Positions 1 to 7,531 of a DNA stretch of 41,318 nucleotides are shown here, piece by piece (within the stretch, counting starts at the first letter, position 1; every line of letters starts with the position of its first letter). This DNA comes from Candidatus Eisenbacteria bacterium. GTDB taxonomy: Bacteria > Eisenbacteria > RBG-16-71-46. The stretch covers positions 1 through 41,318 of the forward strand of contig JABFRW010000020.1 of assembly GCA_013140805.1 (NCBI GenBank), written 5' to 3'. The notes beneath the pieces are model-generated. The model was not told where the DNA came from and made no database searches. It worked only from the letters and a program-made list of their open reading frames with translations. Both the position numbers and the translations under genes were made by a program.

Positions 1-84
1 AGGACCCGCCTGGCCGGGGCCGCCGACGGATGCGCCTCGTCATGCCGCAGGGCCCAAGAGGGACCGCACCATGAAACTCCTCGC

Positions 85-2208
85 ATGGCCGATCGTGTTC
101 GCCTGCATCGCCGTTGCCCCCCCCCCGCGATGGCGATTCAACTTCACTGGAGTAATGGCGCGACGGACCTGAGTTTCGCCGGCGCGGTCCGATGCACCGC
201 GCTGGTTGAGGCCGACGTGGCGGCTCCGTCGCTGCCGTCGGGCTGGCGGTTGTTGTGGGCCGCGGAGGATTGCTCGCTCCACTTCGTCGCCACACTTCCC
301 GCGGGTGCTCCGTGCGATTCGCTGGTCGCCGAGGTCGCGGAACTCACACCGCCGGCCGACGTGGCCGAAAATCTCCTGACGGCGCACTTTTGTGCAGGAG
401 CATCATCGCCCCGGTCCGCGAGGCTGGTGCTCGATCTGGTCGGTGCTGGGAGCGGCAGACTGAAGGTGGTGGCGCTCGATCCCGCCGACTCGGATTCCCA
501 AGCCGTGCTGCAGTCGGCCGAGATTCGGTTCAACGGAGGGACGAGCCTCCCGCTCCCTGCTGTCGTGCTGCACGTGACTCATTCGCACGGCTCGCCGCAG
601 CTTCGCGTGCGAGCGTCGGGCTACGGGCTCGACGCCACGTCGCAAGTGGTGGCCTATCCGACCGACGGCTCGCCACCGATCTTTCTGGCGATCACGAGCC
701 AGAGCGAGACGAACCTGGAAGCGGAAGCCACGCTGCCAAGCGCGCTGCCGCCATCGTCGCTCCAAATCGCGAGCTCGTCGGGGACGTTTTCGTCGTCGCC
801 GCTGGCGGGCGATGTGGTGCTGAACTCGGCTCCGCTCGGCGCCGAGTGGGCCTACTACGTCGACCCGGACCCGAGCGTTTACCCGAAGGACTTCGCATTC
901 ATCTACAACACGGTGCCGACGGCGCAGCCGAACGTGTGGCGAAGTCTCTACCACCTGATCTACATCCGACACTTTCACACCAATCCGCCGCCCGTGAACG
1001 ACGCGGACCTGAGCCATGCGTGGTCGCCGGACCTGAGCCCCGGCTCGTGGAAGACCCAGTCGATCGCGTTCTCGCCCAGCGGCGGCACGGGCTGGGATTC
1101 GCGTCGGGTGTGGGCCCCGAGCATCGTCGAATTGAACGGAACGATCTACATGTACTACACCGGTCTCGATGGAGTCGACAACCAGTCGATCGGGTACGTG
1201 ACGACTTCGATCATCGACACGACGAACACGGTCTGGTCGCCGCAACGAACCCAGGTGTTCACCGCTGGCAACACAGGTTGGGCCGCTACCGGTGCGCCGC
1301 AGCAGTTCCGCGATCCGTTCGTAATGCAAGACCCGGCCGGGAGCGGTCGGCTGTTCATGTGGATGGTGGGGAACAATAGCCATGATCCGTCGAGGCGCTC
1401 GGTGGTCGGCGTGGCGAGGACCAATCCTGGCTCGCCGGGACCGTTCTTTGACCGCGGCTACTACCGCGCCACCGACCACCTTCATAGCGGTGGCGTCCAG
1501 ATCGCCGAATCGCCGCACATCTTCCCGGATGCCGATCACGCCACACCGAGTCAGTGGGCCCAGGCCCGGTGGCGTCTCACGTACACCGATGGGCCGGCCG
1601 CTCCCGATCGGTCGATCATCTTCTCGACCCGGCTGTTGAATACGGTGGCGCTCGACGACACGACGCTCGGTGAAGGAACAGCGCAGAGCCCCTATCGATG
1701 GTCGTTCCCCCCGACTCGGCTCTACCCCTACCTTCACCCGGACCTGCAGCCCGATCAGACGATGTGGGGCTGGGTAGCCACCGAGTACCTGCGCGCCGGC
1801 AAGGTGGACTTCATGGCCGCATACGACGGGGTTGGGATTCCGATCACGCGGATGTTCTGGAGCGGACCGGAGTTCCTGCTCGGGTATCCGAGCGTTGCCG
1901 GCATTGACGACTCACACCGCGCGACTCACGAGCGGACGCGGCTCACGGTCGCGAGCATGATTCCGACGCGGCAGCGGGTGAGTCTCCGCGTCGAGCTGCC
2001 TGCCTCGATGCCGGCAACCCTGAGCGTGTTCGACGCGCTTGGTCGAAGGGTCGCGGATCTCGCGAGCGGAACGATGCAGGCCGGGATGAGGCTCCACCCC
2101 TGGGATGGCAGCGACGCGAATCGTAACGCGGTGCGCAGCGGTGTCTACTTCGCTCGACTCTCGACACCGTTCGGCGCCCGCGTCGTACGCATTCCATTGC
2201 TCCGATGA
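85..2208 (+). CDS. Secreted beta-propeller (GH43-like) protein with FlgD-like C-terminal domain; signal peptide out of frame
   Basis: The open frame starts at ATG 85, but its first 15 residues look like an out-of-frame signal peptide. A better start is ATG 71, preceded by AGAGGGA at about 57-63; it encodes MKLLAWPIVFACIAVA and then runs into ten C residues (117-126), leaving the downstream frame. With 8 or 11 C the two parts join as a signal peptide ending in AMA before IQLHWSN. The middle (about residues 275-620) has glycan-active five-bladed propeller features such as RVWAPSIVELNGTIYMYYTG. The last ~75 residues (SVFDALGRRVADL ... SGVYFARL) form the FlgD-Ig-like tail common on secreted proteins of Eisenbacteria-like genomes. 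Inferred: exported polysaccharide-binding or degrading protein. No catalytic residues are assigned. The N-terminal 250 residues are not recognised. Confidence 0.75.
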   Translation: MADRVRLHRRCPPPAMAIQLHWSNGATDLSFAGAVRCTALVEADVAAPSLPSGWRLLWAAEDCSLHFVATLPAGAPCDSLVAEVAELTPPADVAENLLTAHFCAGASSPRSARLVLDLVGAGSGRLKVVALDPADSDSQAVLQSAEIRFNGGTSLPLPAVVLHVTHSHGSPQLRVRASGYGLDATSQVVAYPTDGSPPIFLAITSQSETNLEAEATLPSALPPSSLQIASSSGTFSSSPLAGDVVLNSAPLGAEWAYYVDPDPSVYPKDFAFIYNTVPTAQPNVWRSLYHLIYIRHFHTNPPPVNDADLSHAWSPDLSPGSWKTQSIAFSPSGGTGWDSRRVWAPSIVELNGTIYMYYTGLDGVDNQSIGYVTTSIIDTTNTVWSPQRTQVFTAGNTGWAATGAPQQFRDPFVMQDPAGSGRLFMWMVGNNSHDPSRRSVVGVARTNPGSPGPFFDRGYYRATDHLHSGGVQIAESPHIFPDADHATPSQWAQARWRLTYTDGPAAPDRSIIFSTRLLNTVALDDTTLGEGTAQSPYRWSFPPTRLYPYLHPDLQPDQTMWGWVATEYLRAGKVDFMAAYDGVGIPITRMFWSGPEFLLGYPSVAGIDDSHRATHERTRLTVASMIPTRQRVSLRVELPASMPATLSVFDALGRRVADLASGTMQAGMRLHPWDGSDANRNAVRSGVYFARLSTPFGARVVRIPLLR
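117..126 (+). repeat. Homopolymer of ten C inside the signal-peptide codons
   Basis: G116 is followed by ten C residues and then GCGATGGCG. The run lies exactly where the signal peptide frame (ATG 71) must join the mature frame. Eight or eleven C restore one continuous protein; ten break it. It could be a phase-variable tract, a real frameshift or a sequencing/assembly error. Confidence 0.9.
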
Positions 2209-4739
2209 TCACCAGCGCTCGCAGAAGTCGACAGCACCGCGACGCGGCACGCCATGTGGCGGCGGCGCTGCTGGCGGCACTTCTGATGTGCAGCACGCCT
2301 TCGGCGCGCGCGCAGGTCGCAGATGGGAACCTGTGGACCTGTGACTGGGCAGGTCTGATCGAGTCGATCGCCCGCTACGGCGACACGCTGGTGGTGGGGG
2401 GCTTTCCGTGGAACCTGGGCCCCGCGAGCGGTGCCGGGGTGCCGGTGGACCCGATCGACGGCAGGCCGCACGAGCGATACGCGAAGGTTGCCGGCGTCGT
2501 ACACGTGGCCATCTCCGACGGCTGCGGCGGATGGTACGTAGGTGGGGAGTTCACGGGAGTCGGTGGGCTGCCGCGCCGCAACCTCGCGCACGTTCGTGCC
2601 GACGGGTCGGTGGATGACTGGAGTCCAGGCCCCGATGGGGAGGTGCGGGCCCTGCTCATGGCCCATGGTCGGCTCTACGTCGGCGGCCGGTTCGGAGTGA
2701 TCGCGGGGGCCAGCCGTAGCCGGGTGGCGGCCTTCGACCTCGCGTCGGGCGAGGTCATGGAGTGGGCTCCGCAGGCCCTCGGATGGGCGGTGCGCGCGCT
2801 CGCGTTCCGCGACAGCAGTGTGTACGTGGGGGGAGATTTCGAGCAGATCGGCGGAGCGGACCGCTACTACCTCGCTGAGATCAGTGCGACAACGGGCCAG
2901 GCAACGGAATGGAATCCGGTGGTTTGGGGAATCGTCGAGGCCCTCGCAATTCACGATCGCGCGCTCTATGCGGGGGGCCGATTCTCGAGGGTCGGACCCG
3001 ACGCGCGCAAGTACCTCGCGGCGATCGATCTCGATACGGGTCGCGCCACCGCATTCGACGCCCAGATCGACCGGCAGCCCGAGTACATCTACGACACGGG
3101 CCCGCGGGTGCGCGCGCTGGCGGTGGCGTGCGGAAGGTTGTACGTCGCCGGCGCGTTCGATCGGATCGGCGGACAGGCACGCGAGAGCCTCGCGGCGGTC
3201 GACCTCGAGACCGGCGAGGCGCTCCCATGGAACCCGCGCCTCGATAGCTACAACGGCACTCATCCCTGGATGCCCTATGTCCACGCCATGGTCGTGCAGG
3301 GCAACGCCGTCTACTTTGGAGGTCAATTCCAAACGATCGGCGACGACACCAGCCCGGACTTCGAGGGGCACTACGCCGCAGCGGTGAGCGCCCTGACGGC
3401 GGAGCGAATCGCGACCTGGCAGCCGCGAACCAATGGCCGGGTGCAGGCGATCGCAGCGGACGGGAGCTCGGTGTTTCTGGGTGGTGACTTCACGAGCGTG
3501 CGGGATTGGGTCAAGCACCTGGGGCTCGCGGCAATCGATCTTCGCAGCGGCCGCGCGCTCGATTGGTCGCTGAACACCGACGGCAGCGTGAAAGCCGTGG
3601 AGCGGATCGGAGATCGGATCTTCGTCGCCGGTGGATTCGGTGTGGTAGGAGGAAAGCCACGCGCGAACCTGGCGGCGATCGACGCGCGCACCGGAGAACT
3701 GCTCGACTGGGCGCCCAATCCCAATGGTGGGATCTGGTCGATGGCGCGGCACGGCGACAAGTTGCTCGTGAGCGGTACCTTTCGACGGATCAGCGGCCAG
3801 CCGCGCAACTGCTTCGCGGAGCTCGACCCTTTGACCGGTGCGGTGACCGCCTGGGACCCCAACGGCGACTACACCGCTGATGCCATGGTCGTGGATGGGG
3901 ACCGCGTCTATCTCGGCGGTGGATTCGATCACATCGGTGGAGTGTCCCGGGTAGGGCTCGCGGCGGTCGACGCCACGACCGGGGCGCTGCTCGATTGGTA
4001 TCCGGGGCCCGGCCAAGTGTTCGAGATGGTGTTGGACGGGGATCTGCTGTTGCTTGGCGGGTACCTTCAACTGGGGGGTGGTGAGCGCGGATTCGCCACC
4101 GTGAACAAGTTCACCGGTGCCCTGGTCGACTCGGGCCTGGGAGCGGTCGTTCTGGATCGCGACAATTTCACGAGCGTCATCGTGCGCGCGATGAGCGCGA
4201 GCAACGGCGTGCTGTACCTGGGCGGCGACTTCGACGTCGTCAACGGCGAGCGACGGTTCGATCTCGCGGCGATCGACATGGCGACCGGGACCTTGCTGTC
4301 CTGGGATCCGGGGGTGAGCGAAAACGTCTGGTCGCTGTTGGCGAACGACGTGGACGTGTTCGCCGGGGGACACTTCTGGAACGTGGGCGTGGCTCCTCAA
4401 TCCGGGCTCGTCCGGCTCAGTGCGGCGCAACCGCTGACTCGAAAACCCGAACCAGACCCCGAACCCATCGGGCCGCGAGCGGCGGTCGAGCTCGCGATGA
4501 ACAACCCTGCCGACGCCATGGGGATCGTGCGGCTCGTGCTGGCGGCGCCGAGTGTCGTGGATCTCGACATGTTCGACTCGCAGGGGCGTCGCGTCGCCAC
4601 AGTAATGCGAGGGGAGACTGTCGGGGCCGGCACTCACGAGGTGCGTTTCGCGACCGCCGGGATGAGAAATGGTTGCTACTTCTTGAAGCTCACGACCGGC
4701 GGATTGACGATTGTGCGGCGAGTCGTGGTCCTTCACTGA
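2205..4739 (+). CDS. Secreted protein with about 14 propeller repeats and FlgD-like C-terminal domain
   Basis: ATG 2205 overlaps the previous stop (ATGA), so translation is probably coupled. An N-terminal signal peptide runs to SARAQV (basic start, then AAALLAALLMCS). The body consists of about 14 repeats of roughly 50 residues with the pattern V-x-GG-x-F-x-x-IGG-x-x-R-x-x-LAAID-x-x-TG-x-x-x-x-W-x-P, close to the DUF5122/delta-60 propeller motif. Fourteen units would fit two seven-bladed propellers (inference). The final ~85 residues (LDMFDSQGRRVATVMRG ... NGCYFLKLTTGG) form a FlgD-Ig-like domain matching the neighbour's tail. Probably a cell-surface or secreted binding protein; ligand unknown. 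No enzyme motif is visible. Confidence 0.8.
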   Translation: MITSARRSRQHRDAARHVAAALLAALLMCSTPSARAQVADGNLWTCDWAGLIESIARYGDTLVVGGFPWNLGPASGAGVPVDPIDGRPHERYAKVAGVVHVAISDGCGGWYVGGEFTGVGGLPRRNLAHVRADGSVDDWSPGPDGEVRALLMAHGRLYVGGRFGVIAGASRSRVAAFDLASGEVMEWAPQALGWAVRALAFRDSSVYVGGDFEQIGGADRYYLAEISATTGQATEWNPVVWGIVEALAIHDRALYAGGRFSRVGPDARKYLAAIDLDTGRATAFDAQIDRQPEYIYDTGPRVRALAVACGRLYVAGAFDRIGGQARESLAAVDLETGEALPWNPRLDSYNGTHPWMPYVHAMVVQGNAVYFGGQFQTIGDDTSPDFEGHYAAAVSALTAERIATWQPRTNGRVQAIAADGSSVFLGGDFTSVRDWVKHLGLAAIDLRSGRALDWSLNTDGSVKAVERIGDRIFVAGGFGVVGGKPRANLAAIDARTGELLDWAPNPNGGIWSMARHGDKLLVSGTFRRISGQPRNCFAELDPLTGAVTAWDPNGDYTADAMVVDGDRVYLGGGFDHIGGVSRVGLAAVDATTGALLDWYPGPGQVFEMVLDGDLLLLGGYLQLGGGERGFATVNKFTGALVDSGLGAVVLDRDNFTSVIVRAMSASNGVLYLGGDFDVVNGERRFDLAAIDMATGTLLSWDPGVSENVWSLLANDVDVFAGGHFWNVGVAPQSGLVRLSAAQPLTRKPEPDPEPIGPRAAVELAMNNPADAMGIVRLVLAAPSVVDLDMFDSQGRRVATVMRGETVGAGTHEVRFATAGMRNGCYFLKLTTGGLTIVRRVVVLH
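2340..4425 (+). repeat. About 14 tandem ~50-residue propeller repeats within a coding region
   Basis: Recurring cores include VGGEFTGVGG, VGGRFGVIAG, VGGDFEQIGG, AGGRFSRVG, VAGAFDRIGG, FGGQFQTIG, LGGDFTSV, VAGGFGVVGG, VSGTFRRISG, LGGGFDHIGG, LGGYLQLGG, LGGDFDVVNG and AGGHFWNVG, plus a degenerate first copy. Repeats have diverged at the DNA level, so this is an old protein repeat, not a recent tandem duplication. Confidence 0.8.
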
Positions 4740-4748
4740 AGTTGACCC

Positions 4749-4772
4749 GATCGCCGCGTGTCCCCGGCGATC
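4749..4772. terminator. Hairpin between convergent genes
   Basis: GATCGCCG (4749-4756) pairs with CGGCGATC (4765-4772) around an 8-nt loop, between the stops of the propeller gene and the converging lipoprotein gene. There is no clear U tract on either side, so it may be a weak bidirectional terminator or an mRNA-end stabiliser. Confidence 0.45.
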
Positions 4773-4794
4773 TCACGTTCCCCCTTCCGCGGTA

Positions 4795-5397
4795 CTACTC
4801 GATCACCTTCCGGAAGCTCAGCGGTCGCTGCAGCCGCTCGAAGCCGGACCGGGACGGCTGATCCATCTCGCAGATCACGCGCTCGAGCGCACGCATCTGA
4901 TTCAGATCCTCGAGCGTCACCGACGAGGCCGGTGGCGCTTTAACGAGTACCACGATGCGCAGCTGCACGTTGCGCGCGAAGTTCCACTGCTCGGCCTGCG
5001 CGCGCGAAGCCGGGTAACCCGGCAGCACCACGATCAGGTCGGACTCCGGCGGCAACCCCTCGATGCTCGCGACGTTCGCGTAGTCGTCCGGCCACTCGGG
5101 CAGCGTCACCACCACGTGTGCGAGTCCCATGACCTGATGCAGTTCGTAGAGTTCGGTGCGGCTCGGGATGCGGTCGAAGTGGACGGTGGTCCCGATGCGC
5201 AAATCGGTTCGATCGATCAGCAACGGCGCGCAGCGGCCGCCCGCGGTCCCGGCAGCCTGAGCGAACGGGCTGCCGAGTGGTGACTCGGGTGGGAGGGCGG
5301 CGGAACCCGACGGAGCGGGTGGTGACGGCGGAGAAGACGCCATGCAGCCGGCGAGCAGGCCGAGCGTGAAGAGGGCGGCGGCGTGAAGGCGCTTCAT
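4795..5397 (-). CDS. Lipoprotein of unknown function
   Basis: The 200-residue product begins MKRLHAAALFTLGLLAGCMA, a lipoprotein signal peptide with lipobox LAGC (Cys18). A Pro/Ser-rich linker follows. The rest (about residues 60-200) has alternating hydrophobic strands (LAHVVVTLPEWP, DLIVVLPGYPA, LRIVVLVKAP) suggesting an alpha/beta domain; I do not recognise the family. Start ATG 5397 is supported by GAGGAG upstream on the minus strand. The gene is convergent with the propeller gene and divergent from the FAD oxidoreductase. Probably anchored in the outer or inner membrane, facing the periplasm. Confidence 0.75.
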   Translation of the reverse strand: MKRLHAAALFTLGLLAGCMASSPPSPPAPSGSAALPPESPLGSPFAQAAGTAGGRCAPLLIDRTDLRIGTTVHFDRIPSRTELYELHQVMGLAHVVVTLPEWPDDYANVASIEGLPPESDLIVVLPGYPASRAQAEQWNFARNVQLRIVVLVKAPPASSVTLEDLNQMRALERVICEMDQPSRSGFERLQRPLSFRKVIE

Positions 5398-5443
5398 GTC
5401 GGCTCCTCGAGTGAGGGATCGAATCGCGATGCGACCGGGTCGC

Positions 5444-5456
5444 CGCTAGAATAGCG
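5444..5456. promoter_or_regulatory. Palindromic divergent -10 region
   Basis: CGCTA-GAA-TAGCG is a perfect 13-bp palindrome. Read forward it contains TAGAAT (5447-5452), a good -10 hexamer ending 7 nt before ATG 5460; read in reverse it contains TATTCT. No good -35 is visible on the forward side. The spacing predicts a forward transcript starting at or next to the start codon. An operator role is also possible. Confidence 0.45.
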
Positions 5457-5459
5457 CGC

Positions 5460-6644
5460 ATGGAGTCGGCCGACATCGTGATCGTAGGCGGTGGTGTGAT
5501 GGGCTCGTCGATCGCCTGGCATCTGTGCGAGGACGGCGTGCGCGGACGCGTCGTGGTGATCGAACGCGATCCGAGCTACGCGCGTGCCTCGTCGCGGCTC
5601 GCGCTCGGAGGCGTCCGCCAGCAGTTCGGTTCCGATGTGAACATCCGCCTCGTTCAATGGAGCGTGCGTTTCTGGCGCCAGTTCGACGACTTGATGAGCG
5701 TCAACGGGCACGAGGCGCACGCGAACTTCCGGTCGCGCGGCTATCTGTTCCTCGCGGACGACGCGCATGCGCGGCACTTCGAGGAGCGGCTCGCGATGAT
5801 GCGGCTGTTCGGCGCTCAGGTCGAGCGACTCGAACTCGATGAGATCGCCAAGCGGGTGCCCGGCGTCGCGCTCGACGACATCCGCTTCGGCGTGTTCGGT
5901 GCCGACGACGGCTACGCGAACCCACACGAAGTGCTGCACGGCTTTCGCGCCGGCGCGCAGGCGGCGGGGGCCGAGTTCCGGACGGGCGAGGTCGTCGCGA
6001 TCGAGAGTCAGCATGCGCGAGTGCGCGAAGTGCAGCTCGCCGATGGCACGCGCATCGCGACGCGCAACGTGGTGATCGCGGCCGGCGCGTGGTCGCGGCC
6101 GCTCGGCGCGATGCTCGGGGTCGAGTTCCCGATCGAGCCGCAGCGCCAGTCGCTGTTTCGCTGCGCGCTGCCCGAGAGGGCGTCGCGGCGCTTCCCGATG
6201 GTGATCGATCCGAGCGGGGTGCACTGGCGACACGAAGACGACGACCGTGGCGCCGCGCACGACGCCATCGTGGTCGCGTGCACGCGCGCGGAGGAGCCGA
6301 TGGGGGAGAACTTCGAGCCCGATCCGACCCGGTGGAGCCGCGACTTCCTGCCGGCACTCGCGCGCCGGCTTCCGGGTCTTCGCGGCCTCGAGCCGCTCGA
6401 GACCTGGGCGGGGCTCTACGAGATGACGCCCGATCACAATCCGCTGATCGGCGCGTGCGACACGGTGGGAGGGCTGTACGTCGCCGCGGGTTTCAGCGGC
6501 CACGGTCTCATGATGTCGCCGGCGGTCGGCAAGGCGATGTCCGAGATCGTTCGGCTGGGTCGCGCCGAAACCGTCGACGTCTCGCCGCTTTCACCCGACC
6601 GCTTCGAGCGCGGCGCGCTGTTTCGGGACGGGGCGATGATCTGA
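5460..6644 (+). CDS. FAD-dependent oxidoreductase (DAO family, sarcosine-oxidase-beta/FOXRED1-like)
   Basis: The 394-residue protein begins with a Rossmann dinucleotide motif, IVIVGGGVMGSSIAWHL, then an acidic strand end VVVIERD. The segment ALGGVRQQFGSDVNI resembles the GG-x-RQQF signature of FOXRED1-like and sarcosine oxidase beta proteins. The C-terminal MTPDHNPLIGAC and GLYVAAGFSGHGLMMSPAVG are typical FAD-contacting segments of the DAO family. Likely oxidises an amino acid or N-methylated amine with FAD; the substrate cannot be told from sequence. No Shine-Dalgarno sequence precedes the ATG and a -10-like TAGAAT sits 7 nt upstream, suggesting a leaderless mRNA. The gene appears monocistronic. 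Confidence 0.85.
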   Translation: MESADIVIVGGGVMGSSIAWHLCEDGVRGRVVVIERDPSYARASSRLALGGVRQQFGSDVNIRLVQWSVRFWRQFDDLMSVNGHEAHANFRSRGYLFLADDAHARHFEERLAMMRLFGAQVERLELDEIAKRVPGVALDDIRFGVFGADDGYANPHEVLHGFRAGAQAAGAEFRTGEVVAIESQHARVREVQLADGTRIATRNVVIAAGAWSRPLGAMLGVEFPIEPQRQSLFRCALPERASRRFPMVIDPSGVHWRHEDDDRGAAHDAIVVACTRAEEPMGENFEPDPTRWSRDFLPALARRLPGLRGLEPLETWAGLYEMTPDHNPLIGACDTVGGLYVAAGFSGHGLMMSPAVGKAMSEIVRLGRAETVDVSPLSPDRFERGALFRDGAMI

Positions 6645-6660
6645 GGCTCGGCCGCCCGCC

Positions 6661-6690
6661 TTGACCCACCCTGAAAGCGCGTGGTACAAA
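6661..6690 (+). promoter_or_regulatory. Sigma70-type promoter for rplU-rpmA
   Basis: TTGACC (6661-6666), an 18-bp spacer and TACAAA (6685-6690) give a good housekeeping promoter. The predicted start is near 6697, leaving a leader of about 108 nt before rplU. Confidence 0.6.
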
Positions 6691-6696
6691 CCTGCG

Positions 6697-6804
6697 TTCC
6701 CCACCCGCTCGACGGGTCCACCGCGAGCGATGGGCAGCTCTCGAACTGGGTTGCCAGGCAGGTCGAAGTGATCGCCGGAACCTCAAGCGTTTCAAGGAGA
6801 AGCG
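6697..6804 (+). other. Untranslated leader of rplU
   Basis: About 108 nt between the predicted promoter and ATG 6805. It contains a small hairpin (ACCCG 6703-6707 with CGGGT 6713-6717) and ends in the ribosome binding site AAGGAGA just before the ATG. Long leaders of ribosomal protein genes are often autoregulatory. No known L21-leader consensus could be verified by eye. Confidence 0.3.
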
Positions 6805-7116
6805 ATGTACGCCATCGTCAACATCAACGGCAATCAGACCCGGGTCGAGCCGAACGCGATCGTGACCGTTCCGCGCGTCAAGGGCGAGCCGGGTGCCAGG
6901 CTCACCTTTGATCAGGTGATGCTGGTCTCCAACGGCGACTCGATCACGGTCGGCAAGCCGTACCTCAAAGGTGCCAGCGTTGCGTTCGAAGTCGTGGACC
7001 ATCCGCGCGGCGAGAAGATCTACGTGATGAAGTTCAAGCGTCGTCGCGACTTCAGCCGTCGCACCGGACATCGCAGCGAGCTGACCCGACTCAAGGTGTC
7101 GGCCATTCAGGCGTAG
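6805..7116 (+). CDS. rplU: 50S ribosomal protein L21
   Basis: At 103 residues it has the usual L21 length. It begins MYAIVNINGNQTRVEPNAIV and ends with the basic RNA-binding segment MKFKRRRDFSRRTGHRS typical of the family. It binds 23S rRNA in the large subunit. A strong AAGGAGA lies upstream. rpmA follows after 9 nt, the conserved order. The GTPase gene obgE that often follows is absent; a terminator and mdh come next instead. Confidence 0.97.
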   Translation: MYAIVNINGNQTRVEPNAIVTVPRVKGEPGARLTFDQVMLVSNGDSITVGKPYLKGASVAFEVVDHPRGEKIYVMKFKRRRDFSRRTGHRSELTRLKVSAIQA

Positions 7117-7125
7117 GAGAACGAC

Positions 7126-7395
7126 ATGGCACATAAAAAGGGTCAATCCTCGACCCGGAACGGCCGCGAGTCGAACGCGCAGCGCCTCGGCGTCAAACGG
7201 TTCGGCGGCGAGGTCGTGGAGTGCGGCAGCATCATCGTGCGGCAGCGTGGCTTCAAGTTTCATCCGGGCGAGAACGTCGGCGTCGGCAGCGACGACACGC
7301 TGTTCGCCATGGTGCACGGCACCGTGAAGTTCACGCGCTACGGTCGCGATCGCAAGCGTGTGCACGTGGTGCCGGGCTCGCCTTCCTCGAACTGA
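7126..7395 (+). CDS. rpmA: 50S ribosomal protein L27
   Basis: The 89-residue protein starts [20 protein letters not shown], the conserved N-terminal arm that reaches the peptidyl-transferase centre, and continues with [10 protein letters not shown] and [20 protein letters not shown], core signatures of L27. No cleavable Firmicutes-type N-terminal extension precedes the arm. It is co-transcribed with rplU, and its transcript ends at the hairpin at 7414-7454. Confidence 0.97.
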   Translation: MAHKKGQSSTRNGRESNAQRLGVKRFGGEVVECGSIIVRQRGFKFHPGENVGVGSDDTLFAMVHGTVKFTRYGRDRKRVHVVPGSPSSN

Positions 7396-7413
7396 CCGCT
7401 CGCAACATCCGCG

Positions 7414-7463
7414 CGCCACGCCGTCCTCGGGCTCTCGTCCCGGACCGCGTGGCGTTTCGGTTT
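7414..7463 (+). terminator. Rho-independent terminator after rpmA
   Basis: CGCCACGC (7414-7421) pairs with GCGTGGCG (7447-7454), extended inward past a single mismatch by GTCC (7423-7426) and GGAC (7442-7445). TTTCGGTTT follows directly (7455-7463). This separates the ribosomal protein unit from mdh. Confidence 0.75.
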
Positions 7464-7531
7464 AGGAGCGGAGTCCACGCCCGCTCGCAATCATCCGGGA
7501 CCCGGCGTCCCGCCCATTCAAGGAGGAACAC

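Noticed and set aside
2145-4736. 863-codon open frame antisense to the propeller repeat gene
   Set aside because: It mirrors the repeat gene almost end to end, is rich in Arg, His and Asp, and has no domain pattern or signal peptide. High GC and repeats keep the opposite frame open.
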